Source of the DNA: Actinomycetes bacterium
Lineage (GTDB): Bacteria; Actinomycetota; Acidimicrobiia; Acidimicrobiales; Palsa-688
Reading direction: 5' to 3'
Assembly: GCA_021808425.1 (NCBI GenBank)
Contig: JAKBBS010000003.1
Span: forward strand, 21,750 to 44,099
Length of the DNA: 22,350 nucleotides
Shown here: one piece after another, positions 1-7,276 of the stretch
How positions within the stretch are numbered: position 1 is the first letter of the stretch
Layout: each line of letters begins with the position of its first letter
Made by a program: the position numbers and the translations under genes
The notes under the pieces: model-generated
The model's input: only the letters and a program-made list of their open reading frames with translations
Told to the model about the DNA's origin: nothing
Databases searched by the model: none

Positions 1-126
1 GGAGGCGCTGTTGGGTCGCGCTGAGTCGCTGGAGCGGGGTCAGGAGGCGCTGTTGGGTCGCGCTGAGTCGCTGGAGCGGGGTCAGGAGGCGCTGTTGGGT
101 CGCGCTGAGTCGCTGGAGCGGGGCCA
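1..126 (+). repeat. Three tandem 42-bp coding repeats
   Basis: Three copies of a 42-bp unit begin at 1, 43 and 85. They are nearly identical at the DNA level, with one visible change near the end of the third copy (gggtca to gggcca). A shortened 21-bp variant follows at 127-147. Each unit encodes 14 residues, so changes in copy number would keep the frame. The array may continue left of the window. Confidence 0.95.
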
Positions 127-586
127 GGAGGCGCTGGAACGGGGCCAGGAGCGGCTCGAGCGCGGCTTTCAGTCGCTGCGCACAGAGGTGGGCCGCCTGT
201 CAGCCGTTGTAGGCGGAACGGTCGAGGAGGACGCTTCGTCTGTAGTGACGACGGTCCTGGAGCGTAAAGGTTGGACGCTGCACGGCCGGCCCCAACCTTT
301 GGAGGTTAACGGCGAGATCGACGTGTTCGTCCGGGCGACGGACGCCGATGGAGCAGACGTCGGCGTCCTCGTCGAGGCCAAGACCCGCCTCCGTCCGGCG
401 GACGTCCGGCGCTTCGCGGCGGCGCTCGATCATCTCCTTGGCGAGGCGGCCATCGACGGGTTCTGCGTGGCCTACACGTACGGTTTGCGGGTCTACACAG
501 GGGCTGAAGAGGCCGCGACCGAGCTTGGTATCGGAATACTTTGCCCCGATGGTGAACGCGTGCCTGGAACCCTGCGGAGCAGGTGA
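2..586 (+). CDS. Coiled-coil protein with PD-(D/E)XK nuclease-like domain (5' partial)
   Basis: The reading frame is open to the left edge, so the true start lies outside the window; the TTG at 11 is only the first possible start inside it. The N-terminal part is a repeated 14-residue unit (EALLGRAESLERGQ), two heptads long, typical of a coiled coil. The C-terminal ~130 residues look like a PD-(D/E)XK fold: a Glu in the first helix (VEEDAS), then GEIDVFV, then VLVEAKTRL, giving the E...D...EAK pattern of metal-dependent nucleases. Coiled coil plus such a domain resembles DUF3782-type proteins, whose function is not known to me. Its stop overlaps the next start (GTGA), so the two are probably cotranscribed. 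The fold call is moderate; nuclease activity is inferred. Confidence 0.7.
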   Translation, partial: EALLGRAESLERGQEALLGRAESLERGQEALLGRAESLERGQEALERGQERLERGFQSLRTEVGRLSAVVGGTVEEDASSVVTTVLERKGWTLHGRPQPLEVNGEIDVFVRATDADGADVGVLVEAKTRLRPADVRRFAAALDHLLGEAAIDGFCVAYTYGLRVYTGAEEAATELGIGILCPDGERVPGTLRSR

Positions 587-1002
587 GCGACACCGGCCCT
601 GCCTCGGGGTCCGTTTCGTCCCCTGCAAGCGACGCATCTGAAGAGCAGGCTTCGAGCAGGCCACGAGGCAAGTCCAAACGGGGTTACTTCTTGCCGGGGG
701 TTATGGCGCTCGCAGCCCTTCTGGCGATTGCGACCGCCTTCGGTGCCGGCGATCTTTATCACCAGCCTCCGAGTTCGTTAGCGGGGCCCGATGTTGCGTC
801 GCAGATCGCACTCGCCATCCAAGCCGAGCGAAACGTCGTCTCGGCACCGTCGGTGACGTGTCCGGCTAACGAACCGGTCCGAGCCGGCCTCGTCTTCTAC
901 TGCGTCGAAACGCCGACCGGCGGCGGGCCGCCGATCACGGTAGCAGTACGCGAGACCGATCAAAGGGGGAACCTTTCGTGGACGCTTCCCTCAAGTCGAT
1001 GA
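583..1002 (+). CDS. Small membrane-anchored DUF4333-like protein
   Basis: The 139-residue protein starts at GTG 583, overlapping the upstream stop by four bases. Residues 1-33 are polar and end in a basic stretch (RPRGKSKRG). Residues ~36-56 form one hydrophobic helix, so the C-terminal part should lie outside the membrane. That part has two cysteines in a VTCP...FYCVET arrangement followed by alternating beta-type sequence, resembling the DUF4333 domain of small actinobacterial envelope proteins. No lipobox is visible. The 3' end overlaps the next gene by 25 bases, so translation is probably coupled to the phospholipid synthase gene. Function is unknown. Confidence 0.65.
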   Translation: MSDTGPASGSVSSPASDASEEQASSRPRGKSKRGYFLPGVMALAALLAIATAFGAGDLYHQPPSSLAGPDVASQIALAIQAERNVVSAPSVTCPANEPVRAGLVFYCVETPTGGGPPITVAVRETDQRGNLSWTLPSSR

Positions 1003-1640
1003 TCCCCGAAGCAGTCCCGGAGCCTGACGGCGCTCTCAGCGCTGTGTTTACCGTGCCCAACGTGATCACGACGCTTCGCCTAGCGAGCGTCGGCCTGTTC
1101 CTGTGGCTCATGCTGCGCCCCGGCCACACCGGTTGGTACCCGGCCGGTCTCCTGCTCGGCGGCCTCGGCGTAACCGACGGCGTGGACGGTTTCGTCGCCC
1201 GACGCTTCCAGCAGGTTTCGACCCTTGGCAAGATCCTCGACCCGCTCGCCGACCGGGTCCTTCTGACCGCCGCGGGCGTTTCGACGATTGCGCTCGGAGC
1301 CGTGCCGCTCTGGGTGGGACTCGTCGTCGTGGGTCGTGAAGTTGTCGTATCCAGCGCTTTCTTGGTGCTCGCCGCTCTCGGCGCAAGGCGCATGGATGTG
1401 AGCAGGGCCGGCAAGGCGGCGACGTTCGCCACGATGTGCGCGTTCCCCCTGTTCCTCGCCGGCCATGCCAACGACGACTGGAGGTCCCTCGCCGAGACCC
1501 TCGCCTGGGTGTTCGTCGTGCCGGCAATGGTTGTCGGCTGGTATGCGGTGGTCACCTACTTCCGACCCGCGCTTTACGAGCTCAGCGTCGGTCGACGCGA
1601 TCGTGCGGCGCGTCGCGCCACGAGCGGGGAGACTACGTGA
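978..1640 (+). CDS. CDP-alcohol phosphatidyltransferase (PgsA-like)
   Basis: This integral membrane enzyme transfers a phosphatidyl group from CDP-diacylglycerol to an alcohol, most likely glycerol 3-phosphate, in phospholipid synthesis. The full CDP-alcohol signature is present: D67-G68-x-D70-G71-x2-A74-R75-x8-G84-x3-D88-x3-D92, so the metal-binding aspartates are intact. About six hydrophobic segments fit the family, and 220 residues is a usual length. The GTG start at 978 follows a purine-rich site (aaggggga, 963-970). It begins inside the preceding gene and its stop overlaps the next start (GTGA), so it sits in a coupled operon. The M. tuberculosis gcvH-garA neighbourhood also has such a gene (pgsA2). 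The exact alcohol substrate cannot be fixed from sequence. Confidence 0.85.
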   Translation: MDASLKSMIPEAVPEPDGALSAVFTVPNVITTLRLASVGLFLWLMLRPGHTGWYPAGLLLGGLGVTDGVDGFVARRFQQVSTLGKILDPLADRVLLTAAGVSTIALGAVPLWVGLVVVGREVVVSSAFLVLAALGARRMDVSRAGKAATFATMCAFPLFLAGHANDDWRSLAETLAWVFVVPAMVVGWYAVVTYFRPALYELSVGRRDRAARRATSGETT

Positions 1641-4141
1641 AGGCGGTGATCATGGCGGGCGGGGAGGGAACACGGCTACGTCCACTCACCTCAAACCAGC
1701 CCAAACCGATGCTGCCGATCGCGAACCGTCCGATGATGGAGCACATCGTCGAACTGCTCAAGCGTCACGGAATCGACGAGATCGTCGTCACCGTCGCCTT
1801 CCAGGCGAACGCCATCCGCACCTACTTCGGCAACGGCACCGAGTTCGGAGTGCGGATGGTGTACGCGACGGAGGAGTCCCCGCTCGGCACGGCCGGATCG
1901 GTACGCAACGCTATGGACGAGCTCGACGAAGCGTTCCTGGTCATATCCGGAGACGTCGTTACTGACATCGACCTCGGCTCGCTCGTCGAGTTCCACAGGA
2001 AAAAGACGGCCGTCGCGACGATCGCACTCAAATCAATGCCCAACCCTCTCGAGTTCGGCATTGTCATCGCCGACGCCGACGGGACCGTCGAGCGGTTCCT
2101 GGAGAAGCCGACGTGGGGTCAGGTTTTCTCCGACACGATCAACACCGGTATATACGTACTCGAACCGTCGGTGTTCGACTTCATCGACGCGGGCACGCCT
2201 GTCGACTTCTCCGCCGACGTGTTCCCGAGGCTGCTCGACAACGGAAAGACCCTCGTCGGCTGCGTGGTCGAAGGCTACTGGGAGGACGTCGGCACGCTGG
2301 AGGCCTACGTCAAAGCACACCAGGATGTTCTCGACGGCCAGGTCGACATATCCGTAGCCGGCTTCAAGGTTCGAGACGGGGTTTGGCTTGGTGAGGGCTC
2401 GGAGATAGACCCGGCGGCGAGAGTCTCAGGGCCCGCCGTCCTCGGCACCAACTGCCGAGTCGAGGCAGGGGCACGCCTCGGCGAGTACAGCGTTCTGGGC
2501 TCGAACGTCCGGGTCGGCGCCGACAGTGTCGTGGAGCGCTCCGTTGTCCACGACAACGTATACCTCGGCCAGGGCGTCCGACTTCGCGGCGCCGTGGTGG
2601 GGCGCTCGAGCGACCTGCGGCGCGGCGCACGCCTCGAAGAGGGTGTGGTGATCGGCGACGAGTGTTTCATCGGGGAGCACGCAGTCATCAACCCCGGCGT
2701 CAAGGTGTACCCGTTCAAGACAGTCGAGCACGGCGCTCTCGTCAACTCGTCGATCGTGTGGGAGTCGAGGGGAGCCCGCCACATTTTCGGCCGGCGCGGC
2801 GTCGAGGGTCTCGCGAACGTGGACGTCTCTCCAGAGCTTGCTGTGCGCCTCGCAATGGCGTTCGGAACGACGATGAAGAAGGGTGCGACGGTCGTCGCGT
2901 CCCGCGATACGAGCAGGGCGGCCCGGGTGCTCAAGCGCGCTGTGATGGTAGGCCTGAACGCTTCTGGGATCGACGTCGCCGACCTCGAGGTGGCAACCGT
3001 GCCGATAACCCGTTTCGCGGTGCGAAGCGAGCAGGCCGCGGCGGGGGTGTCGGTGAGGCTCATGCGTGACGACCCGCAATCGGTCGTGATCCGTTTCTTC
3101 GACGCCAGCGGCATCGACATCTCCGAGGCGACGCAGAAGAAGGTCGAAAGGCTCTTCTACCGGGAGGATTACAGGCGCTCCCTCGCGGGAGAGATCGGCG
3201 AGCTGCGCTTCCCGAACCGCACCGCCGAGTTCTACACGGCGCGCCTCATGGACAGCGTGGATGTCGAGAAGCTCCGCTCTGCACGCTTCAAGGTCGTCCT
3301 CGACTACGCGTTCGGTGCGGCGAGCTTCGTTATGCCGAACGTGCTGTCCAAGCTCAACGCCGACGTCCTTTCCGTCAACCCTTACGCTTCTACACGCCAG
3401 TCGCTCAGTTTCGACCGTTGGGATCACGCGGCGCGCGTCTCGGAGCTCGTCCGCGCATCGGGAGCCCATCTAGGCGCCGTCATCGACCCCGACGGCGAGC
3501 TGATCACCTTCGTCGACGACGCCGGTCACGTGCTGAGCGACGACGAGGCGCTGATGTCACTCCTGGTCCTCGTAGTGCGCGACGACGTCCGTCGTGGGCG
3601 AAATCCGACGACGGTGGCACTGCCCGTTTCGGTGAGCCGTCACGCCGAGGCGATCTGTCAAAGCGTCGACGCCGAGCTCGTCTGGACGAAGCTGTCGACG
3701 CCGTCTTTGATGGAGACAGCATCGAGTCCTCGGGTGCGCTTCGCTGCGAACCAGGAGGGCGGGTACATCTTCCCGGGGTTCCTGCCGGCCTACGATTCGC
3801 TCGCGGCGCTCGTCGAGACCCTCGGGCTGCTGGCCGGCGCGGAGACGAAGCTGTCGAAGGTGGTGGCGTCGCTTCCCGTCGCTCGCATGGCGCACGAATC
3901 CGTCGTCACTCCCTGGGAACGGAAGGGAATCGTCATGCGGACGGTCATGGAATGGGAGAAGGATCGCCAGGTGGTCCTCGTCGACGGAGTCAAGGCGCTC
4001 TACGACGACGGCTGGGCGCTGGTTCTTCCCGACCCGGACGAGCCGCTCACCCACGTTTGGGCGGAGGCCTCTAACGACGACGAGGCATCGGCGAGAGCAC
4101 AGGATTACGCACGCCGGATCCGCGCTATAGCGAGGTCCTGA
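1637..4141 (+). CDS. Sugar-1-phosphate nucleotidyltransferase fused to degenerate phosphomannomutase domain
   Basis: The frame is open further upstream, but GTG 1637 is chosen because it overlaps the preceding stop (GTGA) and puts the nucleotide-binding motif at the usual N-terminal place; the protein is then 834 residues. Residues 1-~235 are a nucleotidyltransferase: GGEGTRLRPLT at 8-18, Lys23 in QPKPMLP, and the metal-binding Asp106 in ISGD. Residues ~250-380 are hexapeptide-repeat beta-helix. From ~390 to the end it resembles alpha-D-phosphohexomutases. Such fusions are usually annotated mannose-1-phosphate guanylyltransferase/phosphomannomutase and would supply GDP-mannose. The mutase active-site serine loop (normally TASHNP) is replaced by SVRLMRDDP at ~470, so mutase activity is doubtful. 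GTP and mannose specificity are inferred. Confidence 0.85.
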   Translation: MKAVIMAGGEGTRLRPLTSNQPKPMLPIANRPMMEHIVELLKRHGIDEIVVTVAFQANAIRTYFGNGTEFGVRMVYATEESPLGTAGSVRNAMDELDEAFLVISGDVVTDIDLGSLVEFHRKKTAVATIALKSMPNPLEFGIVIADADGTVERFLEKPTWGQVFSDTINTGIYVLEPSVFDFIDAGTPVDFSADVFPRLLDNGKTLVGCVVEGYWEDVGTLEAYVKAHQDVLDGQVDISVAGFKVRDGVWLGEGSEIDPAARVSGPAVLGTNCRVEAGARLGEYSVLGSNVRVGADSVVERSVVHDNVYLGQGVRLRGAVVGRSSDLRRGARLEEGVVIGDECFIGEHAVINPGVKVYPFKTVEHGALVNSSIVWESRGARHIFGRRGVEGLANVDVSPELAVRLAMAFGTTMKKGATVVASRDTSRAARVLKRAVMVGLNASGIDVADLEVATVPITRFAVRSEQAAAGVSVRLMRDDPQSVVIRFFDASGIDISEATQKKVERLFYREDYRRSLAGEIGELRFPNRTAEFYTARLMDSVDVEKLRSARFKVVLDYAFGAASFVMPNVLSKLNADVLSVNPYASTRQSLSFDRWDHAARVSELVRASGAHLGAVIDPDGELITFVDDAGHVLSDDEALMSLLVLVVRDDVRRGRNPTTVALPVSVSRHAEAICQSVDAELVWTKLSTPSLMETASSPRVRFAANQEGGYIFPGFLPAYDSLAALVETLGLLAGAETKLSKVVASLPVARMAHESVVTPWERKGIVMRTVMEWEKDRQVVLVDGVKALYDDGWALVLPDPDEPLTHVWAEASNDDEASARAQDYARRIRAIARS

Positions 4142-4186
4142 TCACTCCATCCCGCATCGGCGCGGCAGGGACCTTCGCCTTTACAG

Positions 4187-4192
4187 TATCTT
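4187..4192 (+). promoter_or_regulatory. Putative -10 element of a leaderless gcvH transcript
   Basis: The hexamer TATCTT lies eight bases before the gcvH ATG. Only a weak AGGG is found between them, and no good -35 box is visible. This fits an actinobacterial leaderless promoter but is unproven. Confidence 0.4.
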
Positions 4193-4200
4193 TAGGGTTC

Positions 4201-4581
4201 ATGAACGTGCCGGAGAACCTGCGCTACACATCGGATCACGAATGGGCACGAGCTGACTCCGACGGCGTGCGTATCGGTATAACGGACTACGCCCAGGACT
4301 CCCTCGGTGACGTCGTCTTCGTCCAGCTGCCGAGCCCCGGAACCCATGTCAGCGCCGGCGAGTCGATCGCCGAGGTCGAATCGACGAAATCCGTTTCCGA
4401 CATTTACGCGCCGCTCGACGGTACGGTCACCCTGGTCAACTCGGATCTAGCGGACTCGCCTCAGCGGCTCAACGAGGATCCCTACGGCGAGGGCTGGCTT
4501 TGCGTTATAACACCTGACGGGGACCCGGGCATAGCTTCGCTGCTCGACGCCGACGGATACCGCAGTCTTATCGAAGGTTAG
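4201..4581 (+). CDS. gcvH: Glycine cleavage system H protein
   Basis: This lipoyl carrier protein shuttles the aminomethyl group of glycine between the P, T and L proteins. It has the expected size (126 residues), the opening RYTSDHEW, and the lipoylation site ESTKSVSDIYAP with Lys63 as the modified residue, followed by the LNEDPYGEGWL block. The ATG at 4201 matches the family N-terminus. A gap of 59 bases separates it from the upstream gene, so it probably starts a transcription unit. The FHA gene follows 11 bases after the stop. The same H-protein/FHA/MerR order occurs in mycobacteria, and gcvT, gcvPA and gcvPB lie 2.7 kb downstream. Confidence 0.97.
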   Translation: MNVPENLRYTSDHEWARADSDGVRIGITDYAQDSLGDVVFVQLPSPGTHVSAGESIAEVESTKSVSDIYAPLDGTVTLVNSDLADSPQRLNEDPYGEGWLCVITPDGDPGIASLLDADGYRSLIEG

Positions 4582-4592
4582 TCGGTCCTAGG

Positions 4593-5087
4593 TTGAGCTT
4601 GGTCTTTTGCAATCACTGCGGTCACCGCAATCCGGAGCGTTCGAACTTCTGCTCGTCGTGCGGTCATGTGCTCGAAAGGCCGCCAGCGTCGGACGATCCG
4701 ACGACTATGACCTTCACGCCCGTCGAGGCAGCGGGAGAGGTGGCCGACGAGGAGGTCAAGGTCCTCGTCGACGACGAGCAGGCCGCTTCGGGCATCCTTG
4801 TGGTGAAGCGGGGTCCAAACGCAGGATCACGGTTCTGGCTCGAGGAGGGGGTTACGACTGTGGGGCGCAGCCCTTCGAGCACGATCTTTCTTGACGACGT
4901 GACCGTCTCACGACAGCACGCCGAGATCAGACGCGAACGTGACAGCTTCGTCGTCTCCGACGTGAGCTCGCTCAACGGTACTTACGTCAACAGGGAACGC
5001 ATCGACACGGCGGCACTGCACTCAGGCGACGAGCTGCAGGTCGGGAAGTTCCGGCTCGTCTTTCTCCACGAAGCGGCAGAAGGGTGA
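4593..5087 (+). CDS. garA: GarA/OdhI-like FHA protein with N-terminal zinc ribbon
   Basis: The C-terminal ~98 residues are strongly GarA/OdhI-like: GILVVKRGPNAGSRF, G91-R92, S106-R107-x-H109, then SLNGTYVNRE and VGKFRLVFL. All the phosphothreonine-binding FHA motifs are present. In mycobacteria and corynebacteria this protein, controlled by PknG/PknB-type kinases, inhibits 2-oxoglutarate dehydrogenase and tunes glutamate metabolism. The N-terminus differs: residues 6-23 form a zinc ribbon (C6xxC9...C20xxC23) not found in M. tuberculosis GarA. Between the two lies DDPTTMTF (Thr37-Thr38), placed like the ETTS phospho-switch of GarA. The start is TTG 4593, with TTG 4599 as alternative; no clear ribosome-binding site is seen. 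Orthology is strong; the regulatory targets are inferred. Confidence 0.88.
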   Translation: MSLVFCNHCGHRNPERSNFCSSCGHVLERPPASDDPTTMTFTPVEAAGEVADEEVKVLVDDEQAASGILVVKRGPNAGSRFWLEEGVTTVGRSPSSTIFLDDVTVSRQHAEIRRERDSFVVSDVSSLNGTYVNRERIDTAALHSGDELQVGKFRLVFLHEAAEG

Positions 5088-6076
5088 CGAGCGTGAACAG
5101 CCGATCGCATCTTTCGATAGGGGAAGTACTTTCGTTGTTGCGCCAGGAGTTTCCCGACGTCACGATCTCGAAAATCCGGTTTCTGGAAAGCCAGGGACTC
5201 GTCGACCCTGAGCGTACGCCTTCGGGGTACCGCAAGTTCTACGATGGCGACGTCGAGCGTTTGAGGTGGATCCTCCGCCAGCAGAGGGAGCATTTTCTCC
5301 CGTTGAAGGTCATCAAAGGTCGACTCGACTCGTCTGGTTCGCTTTCCGACGACGACTCGCCGCTCATCGGTGTCGGCGAGTCCGACGATCATGCCGGCGA
5401 CCCCGCTAGCGACCATGCCGGCGAACCCGCCGAGAGTGCCGTTGCTCTGAGCGCCGTTGCTCAGAGCGCCGTTGGCGAGAGCCGCGTTGGCGGCAACCCA
5501 ATCGGCGACAGTTCCTCCGACGGGACTGCTGCTAGCGCTGACCCTGACGGCGAGCGAGCCGCGTCCTTGCCCGCATCTGGGAGGTCGGAGGCCGTGCGGC
5601 CCGCAATCTTCGCTGGCCTTGTCCGCGGTGACTCGCGAAAACCTGATGTGGGGGGAGCGCCGCCCGCCCCAGCCCTGGCCGGAGCGGACGACGAGCAGCA
5701 GGACTCCTACACCGCCGCGGAGCTTGCCGCCGCAGCGGGTTGCAGTCCCAAGTTGATCGCGGATCTTACGCAGTTCGGGCTGGTAGGCCCGCTCGGGCAG
5801 GTGGGCGGGACGCCCTATTACGATCGCTGCTGTCTCGAAATTTGTCGCGCGGCCAACCGCTTCGCTGCCTTCGGCGTCGAGCCGCGTCACCTGCGGGGAT
5901 GGCGCACGGCAGCCGACCGGGAAGTCGAGATCTTCTCGCAATTAGTGGTCCCGCTCCTTCGTCAGCGCAACCCGAAGGGCCGGAGCGAAGCCGACGAAGC
6001 GCTAGGCGAGTTGGCGGCGGCGGGCGCAGAACTTCGAGCTGCGTTCGTTCAAAAGGCGATCACCTCCATTCGCTGA
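5084..6076 (+). CDS. ftsR: MerR-family regulator, FtsR-like, with expanded linker
   Basis: Residues ~10-80 form a MerR winged helix-turn-helix (LSIGEVLSLL...ISKIRFLESQGLV...GYRKF). This matches the actinobacterial regulator called FtsR in Corynebacterium glutamicum (Rv1828 in M. tuberculosis), linked there to ftsZ expression. Residues ~205-320 form a second helical domain beginning YTAAELAAAAG, which resembles another helix-turn-helix. Between them is a ~115-residue low-complexity stretch rich in S, A, D and G, encoded partly by a 15-bp repeat. This makes the protein 330 residues, clearly longer than the ~250-residue homologues. The GTG start at 5084 overlaps the FHA stop (GTGA); GTG 5093 is an alternative. 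The target gene in this organism is unknown. Confidence 0.82.
   Translation: MTSVNSRSHLSIGEVLSLLRQEFPDVTISKIRFLESQGLVDPERTPSGYRKFYDGDVERLRWILRQQREHFLPLKVIKGRLDSSGSLSDDDSPLIGVGESDDHAGDPASDHAGEPAESAVALSAVAQSAVGESRVGGNPIGDSSSDGTAASADPDGERAASLPASGRSEAVRPAIFAGLVRGDSRKPDVGGAPPAPALAGADDEQQDSYTAAELAAAAGCSPKLIADLTQFGLVGPLGQVGGTPYYDRCCLEICRAANRFAAFGVEPRHLRGWRTAADREVEIFSQLVVPLLRQRNPKGRSEADEALGELAAAGAELRAAFVQKAITSIR
5434..5493 (+). repeat. Degenerate 15-bp tandem repeat in the ftsR linker
   Basis: Four consecutive 15-bp units begin at 5434, 5449, 5464 and 5479; the core is gagcgccgttgctc. The middle two are most alike. They encode five-residue units (ESAVA/LSAVA/QSAVG/ESRVG) in the low-complexity linker and keep the frame. 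Confidence 0.75.
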
Positions 6077-6091
6077 ACTCTGCCGGGGAAC

Positions 6092-6097
6092 TAACCT
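6092..6097 (+). promoter_or_regulatory. Putative -10 element before the bifunctional nuclease gene
   Basis: TAACCT lies exactly seven bases before the ATG at 6105, and no Shine-Dalgarno sequence lies between. The arrangement fits a leaderless transcript that separates this gene from ftsR. No convincing -35 box is seen. Confidence 0.4.
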
Positions 6098-6104
6098 TGG
6101 TCGT

Positions 6105-6593
6105 ATGGTCGAAATGAAGCTCGACGCGTTGAGGGTCGAAATCCCTAGCAACAATCCGATCCTCCTGCTTCAGGAGAAGGCGGGGTCGAAGCGGACGTTG
6201 GTCATCTACATCGGCCCCGCCGAAGCTCAGGCGATAGCTTTCGCCCAGCAGTCGATCTCGACTCCTCGCCCGATGACTCATGACCTCATCGTCGACTTGA
6301 TGGAGGCTTTGGGAGCGACGCTCGACTACGTCGTCGTCACGGCGCTTCGTGAGCGCACGTTCTACGCCGAGTTGCATCTGGTCACAACTTCGGGGCGCCG
6401 CCAGGTATCAGCCCGACCCTCGGACGCAGTGGCCATCGCAGTTCGGGCCAACTGTCCGATCTTCGCGGAGGAGGACCTGATAGACGCGGAGGGCGTGGTT
6501 CTCTCCACCGCGGACGAAGGCACCGGCGACGCGGATCTGGTGTCGGAGTTTCGCAGTTTCATCGAGGGAATCCGCCCCGAGGACTTCGGCTGA
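6105..6593 (+). CDS. Bifunctional nuclease (BFN/DUF151) family protein
   Basis: The 162-residue protein has the BFN/DUF151 pattern: an N-terminal LRVEIPSNNPILLLQE strand region, YIGPAEAQAIA, the RPMTHDLIVDLMEALGA block, and the GRRQVSARPSDAVAIAVRANCPIF motif that is the family hallmark. Members have been described as nucleases acting on DNA and RNA, but this role is not established in actinobacteria. The M. tuberculosis counterpart is Rv1829, at the same position between two MerR genes, so the link is positional and ancient. The start is ATG 6105, with ATG 6114 as an alternative. Biochemical function here is uncertain. Confidence 0.9.
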   Translation: MVEMKLDALRVEIPSNNPILLLQEKAGSKRTLVIYIGPAEAQAIAFAQQSISTPRPMTHDLIVDLMEALGATLDYVVVTALRERTFYAELHLVTTSGRRQVSARPSDAVAIAVRANCPIFAEEDLIDAEGVVLSTADEGTGDADLVSEFRSFIEGIRPEDFG

Positions 6594-6682
6594 GCGACAC
6601 GTGCGTTCGCGTGCCACATTTGCGGCGACCGTCGCCTTCGGCCACACTTTGCGATAGGGACAACACTGATGTGACTTTCTCG

Positions 6683-6695
6683 TATCCTATGGAGG
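6683..6695 (+). promoter_or_regulatory. Possible -10 element and ribosome-binding site of second merR gene
   Basis: A GGAGG at 6691-6695 sits eight bases before ATG 6704 and decides that start against the longer open frame from 6611. TATCCT at 6683-6688 could be a -10 element, but it would leave almost no leader before the GGAGG, so only the ribosome-binding site is well supported. Confidence 0.55.
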
Positions 6696-6703
6696 TGCGG
6701 TCA

Positions 6704-7228
6704 ATGCGGTCGGTAGATGTCGGGGCTAGAGCGGGGGAGACCCGTCTGGGATACAGAGGTCCGCAGGTCTGCTCGCTGGTCGGAATCACGTACCGCCAGC
6801 TCGACTACTGGGCGCGCACCGGCCTCTTGGAGCCGTCGGTGAGCCGGGCGCGGGGGAGCGGATCCCAAAGGTTGTACTCCTACTCCGACCTGCTCCAACT
6901 CAAAGTGATCAAGCGCCTAGTCGACGCAGGAGTGTCGCTGCATTCGACGCGCAAGGCGATCGAGTGCCTGCGAGGCGCTGGAGGTGACGTGGGAAGCGCG
7001 AACCTCGTCATCGACGGCGCTACCTCCGTCCTCGCGTGGAGCGGCCAAGAGATCGTCGACCTTCTCAAGGGAGGCCAAACCGTCCTCAACATCGTCCCCC
7101 TCGGCGGTGTCGTTAGCGAGCTCGAGGCAGCGGTGACCGGGTTGACCGATCGCACGGCGCGCTCGGCGGGGCCAAGCTCGCCAAGCTTGCCGGGCGACGG
7201 AAGCGTCCGGGGTGCGGCCGCCGTCTGA
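6704..7228 (+). CDS. MerR-family transcriptional regulator (Rv1830-like)
   Basis: The start at ATG 6704 is chosen for the GGAGG eight bases upstream; it gives 174 residues. After a short leader comes LGYRGPQVCSLVGITYRQLDYWARTGLLEPS, then GSGSQRLYSYSDLLQLKVIKRLVDAGVSL, a MerR winged helix closely resembling the M. tuberculosis Rv1830 type. A region with EIVDLLKGGQTVLNIVPLGGVV follows, also typical of that subgroup. The C-terminus is a short S/G/P-rich tail. No metal-binding cysteine pattern is visible. It lies between the nuclease gene and gcvT, so control of glycine cleavage genes is conceivable but not shown. Confidence 0.85.
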   Translation: MRSVDVGARAGETRLGYRGPQVCSLVGITYRQLDYWARTGLLEPSVSRARGSGSQRLYSYSDLLQLKVIKRLVDAGVSLHSTRKAIECLRGAGGDVGSANLVIDGATSVLAWSGQEIVDLLKGGQTVLNIVPLGGVVSELEAAVTGLTDRTARSAGPSSPSLPGDGSVRGAAAV

Positions 7229-7254
7229 GCCGGGAGGGGGTAGCAGTACCCGGC
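7229..7254 (+). other. Hairpin between merR and gcvT
   Basis: GGGTA (7238-7242) and TACCC (7247-7251) pair around a four-base loop, with GCC/GGC pairing outside; an alternative pairing is GCCGGG (7229-7234) with CCCGGC (7249-7254). There is no T-run, so it could be a weak terminator or simply GC-rich sequence. It ends ten bases before the putative gcvT -10 element. Confidence 0.3.
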
Positions 7255-7263
7255 GTCGACGTC

Positions 7264-7269
7264 TAGGAT
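7264..7269 (+). promoter_or_regulatory. Putative -10 element of a leaderless gcvT transcript
   Basis: TAGGAT lies seven bases before the gcvT GTG at 7277, the same spacing as for the nuclease gene and the RG-rich protein gene. The intervening cagggcg offers at most a poor ribosome-binding site. Confidence 0.45.
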
Positions 7270-7276
7270 CAGGGCG

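Noticed and set aside
2426..3469. Minus-strand open frame of 347 residues inside the nucleotidyltransferase/mutase gene
   Set aside because: It is a shadow of the well-supported plus-strand gene in high-GC DNA; the translation has no family features.
4142..4200. Possible glycine riboswitch upstream of gcvH (also considered at 7229-7276 before gcvT)
   Set aside because: The gaps are too short and lack the conserved glycine-aptamer core; both starts look leaderless.
4982..5941. Long minus-strand open frame (319 residues) opposite ftsR, with a pentapeptide-repeat-like stretch
   Set aside because: It lies antisense to a clear MerR gene; the repeat look comes from the 15-bp repeats in the ftsR linker read on the other strand.
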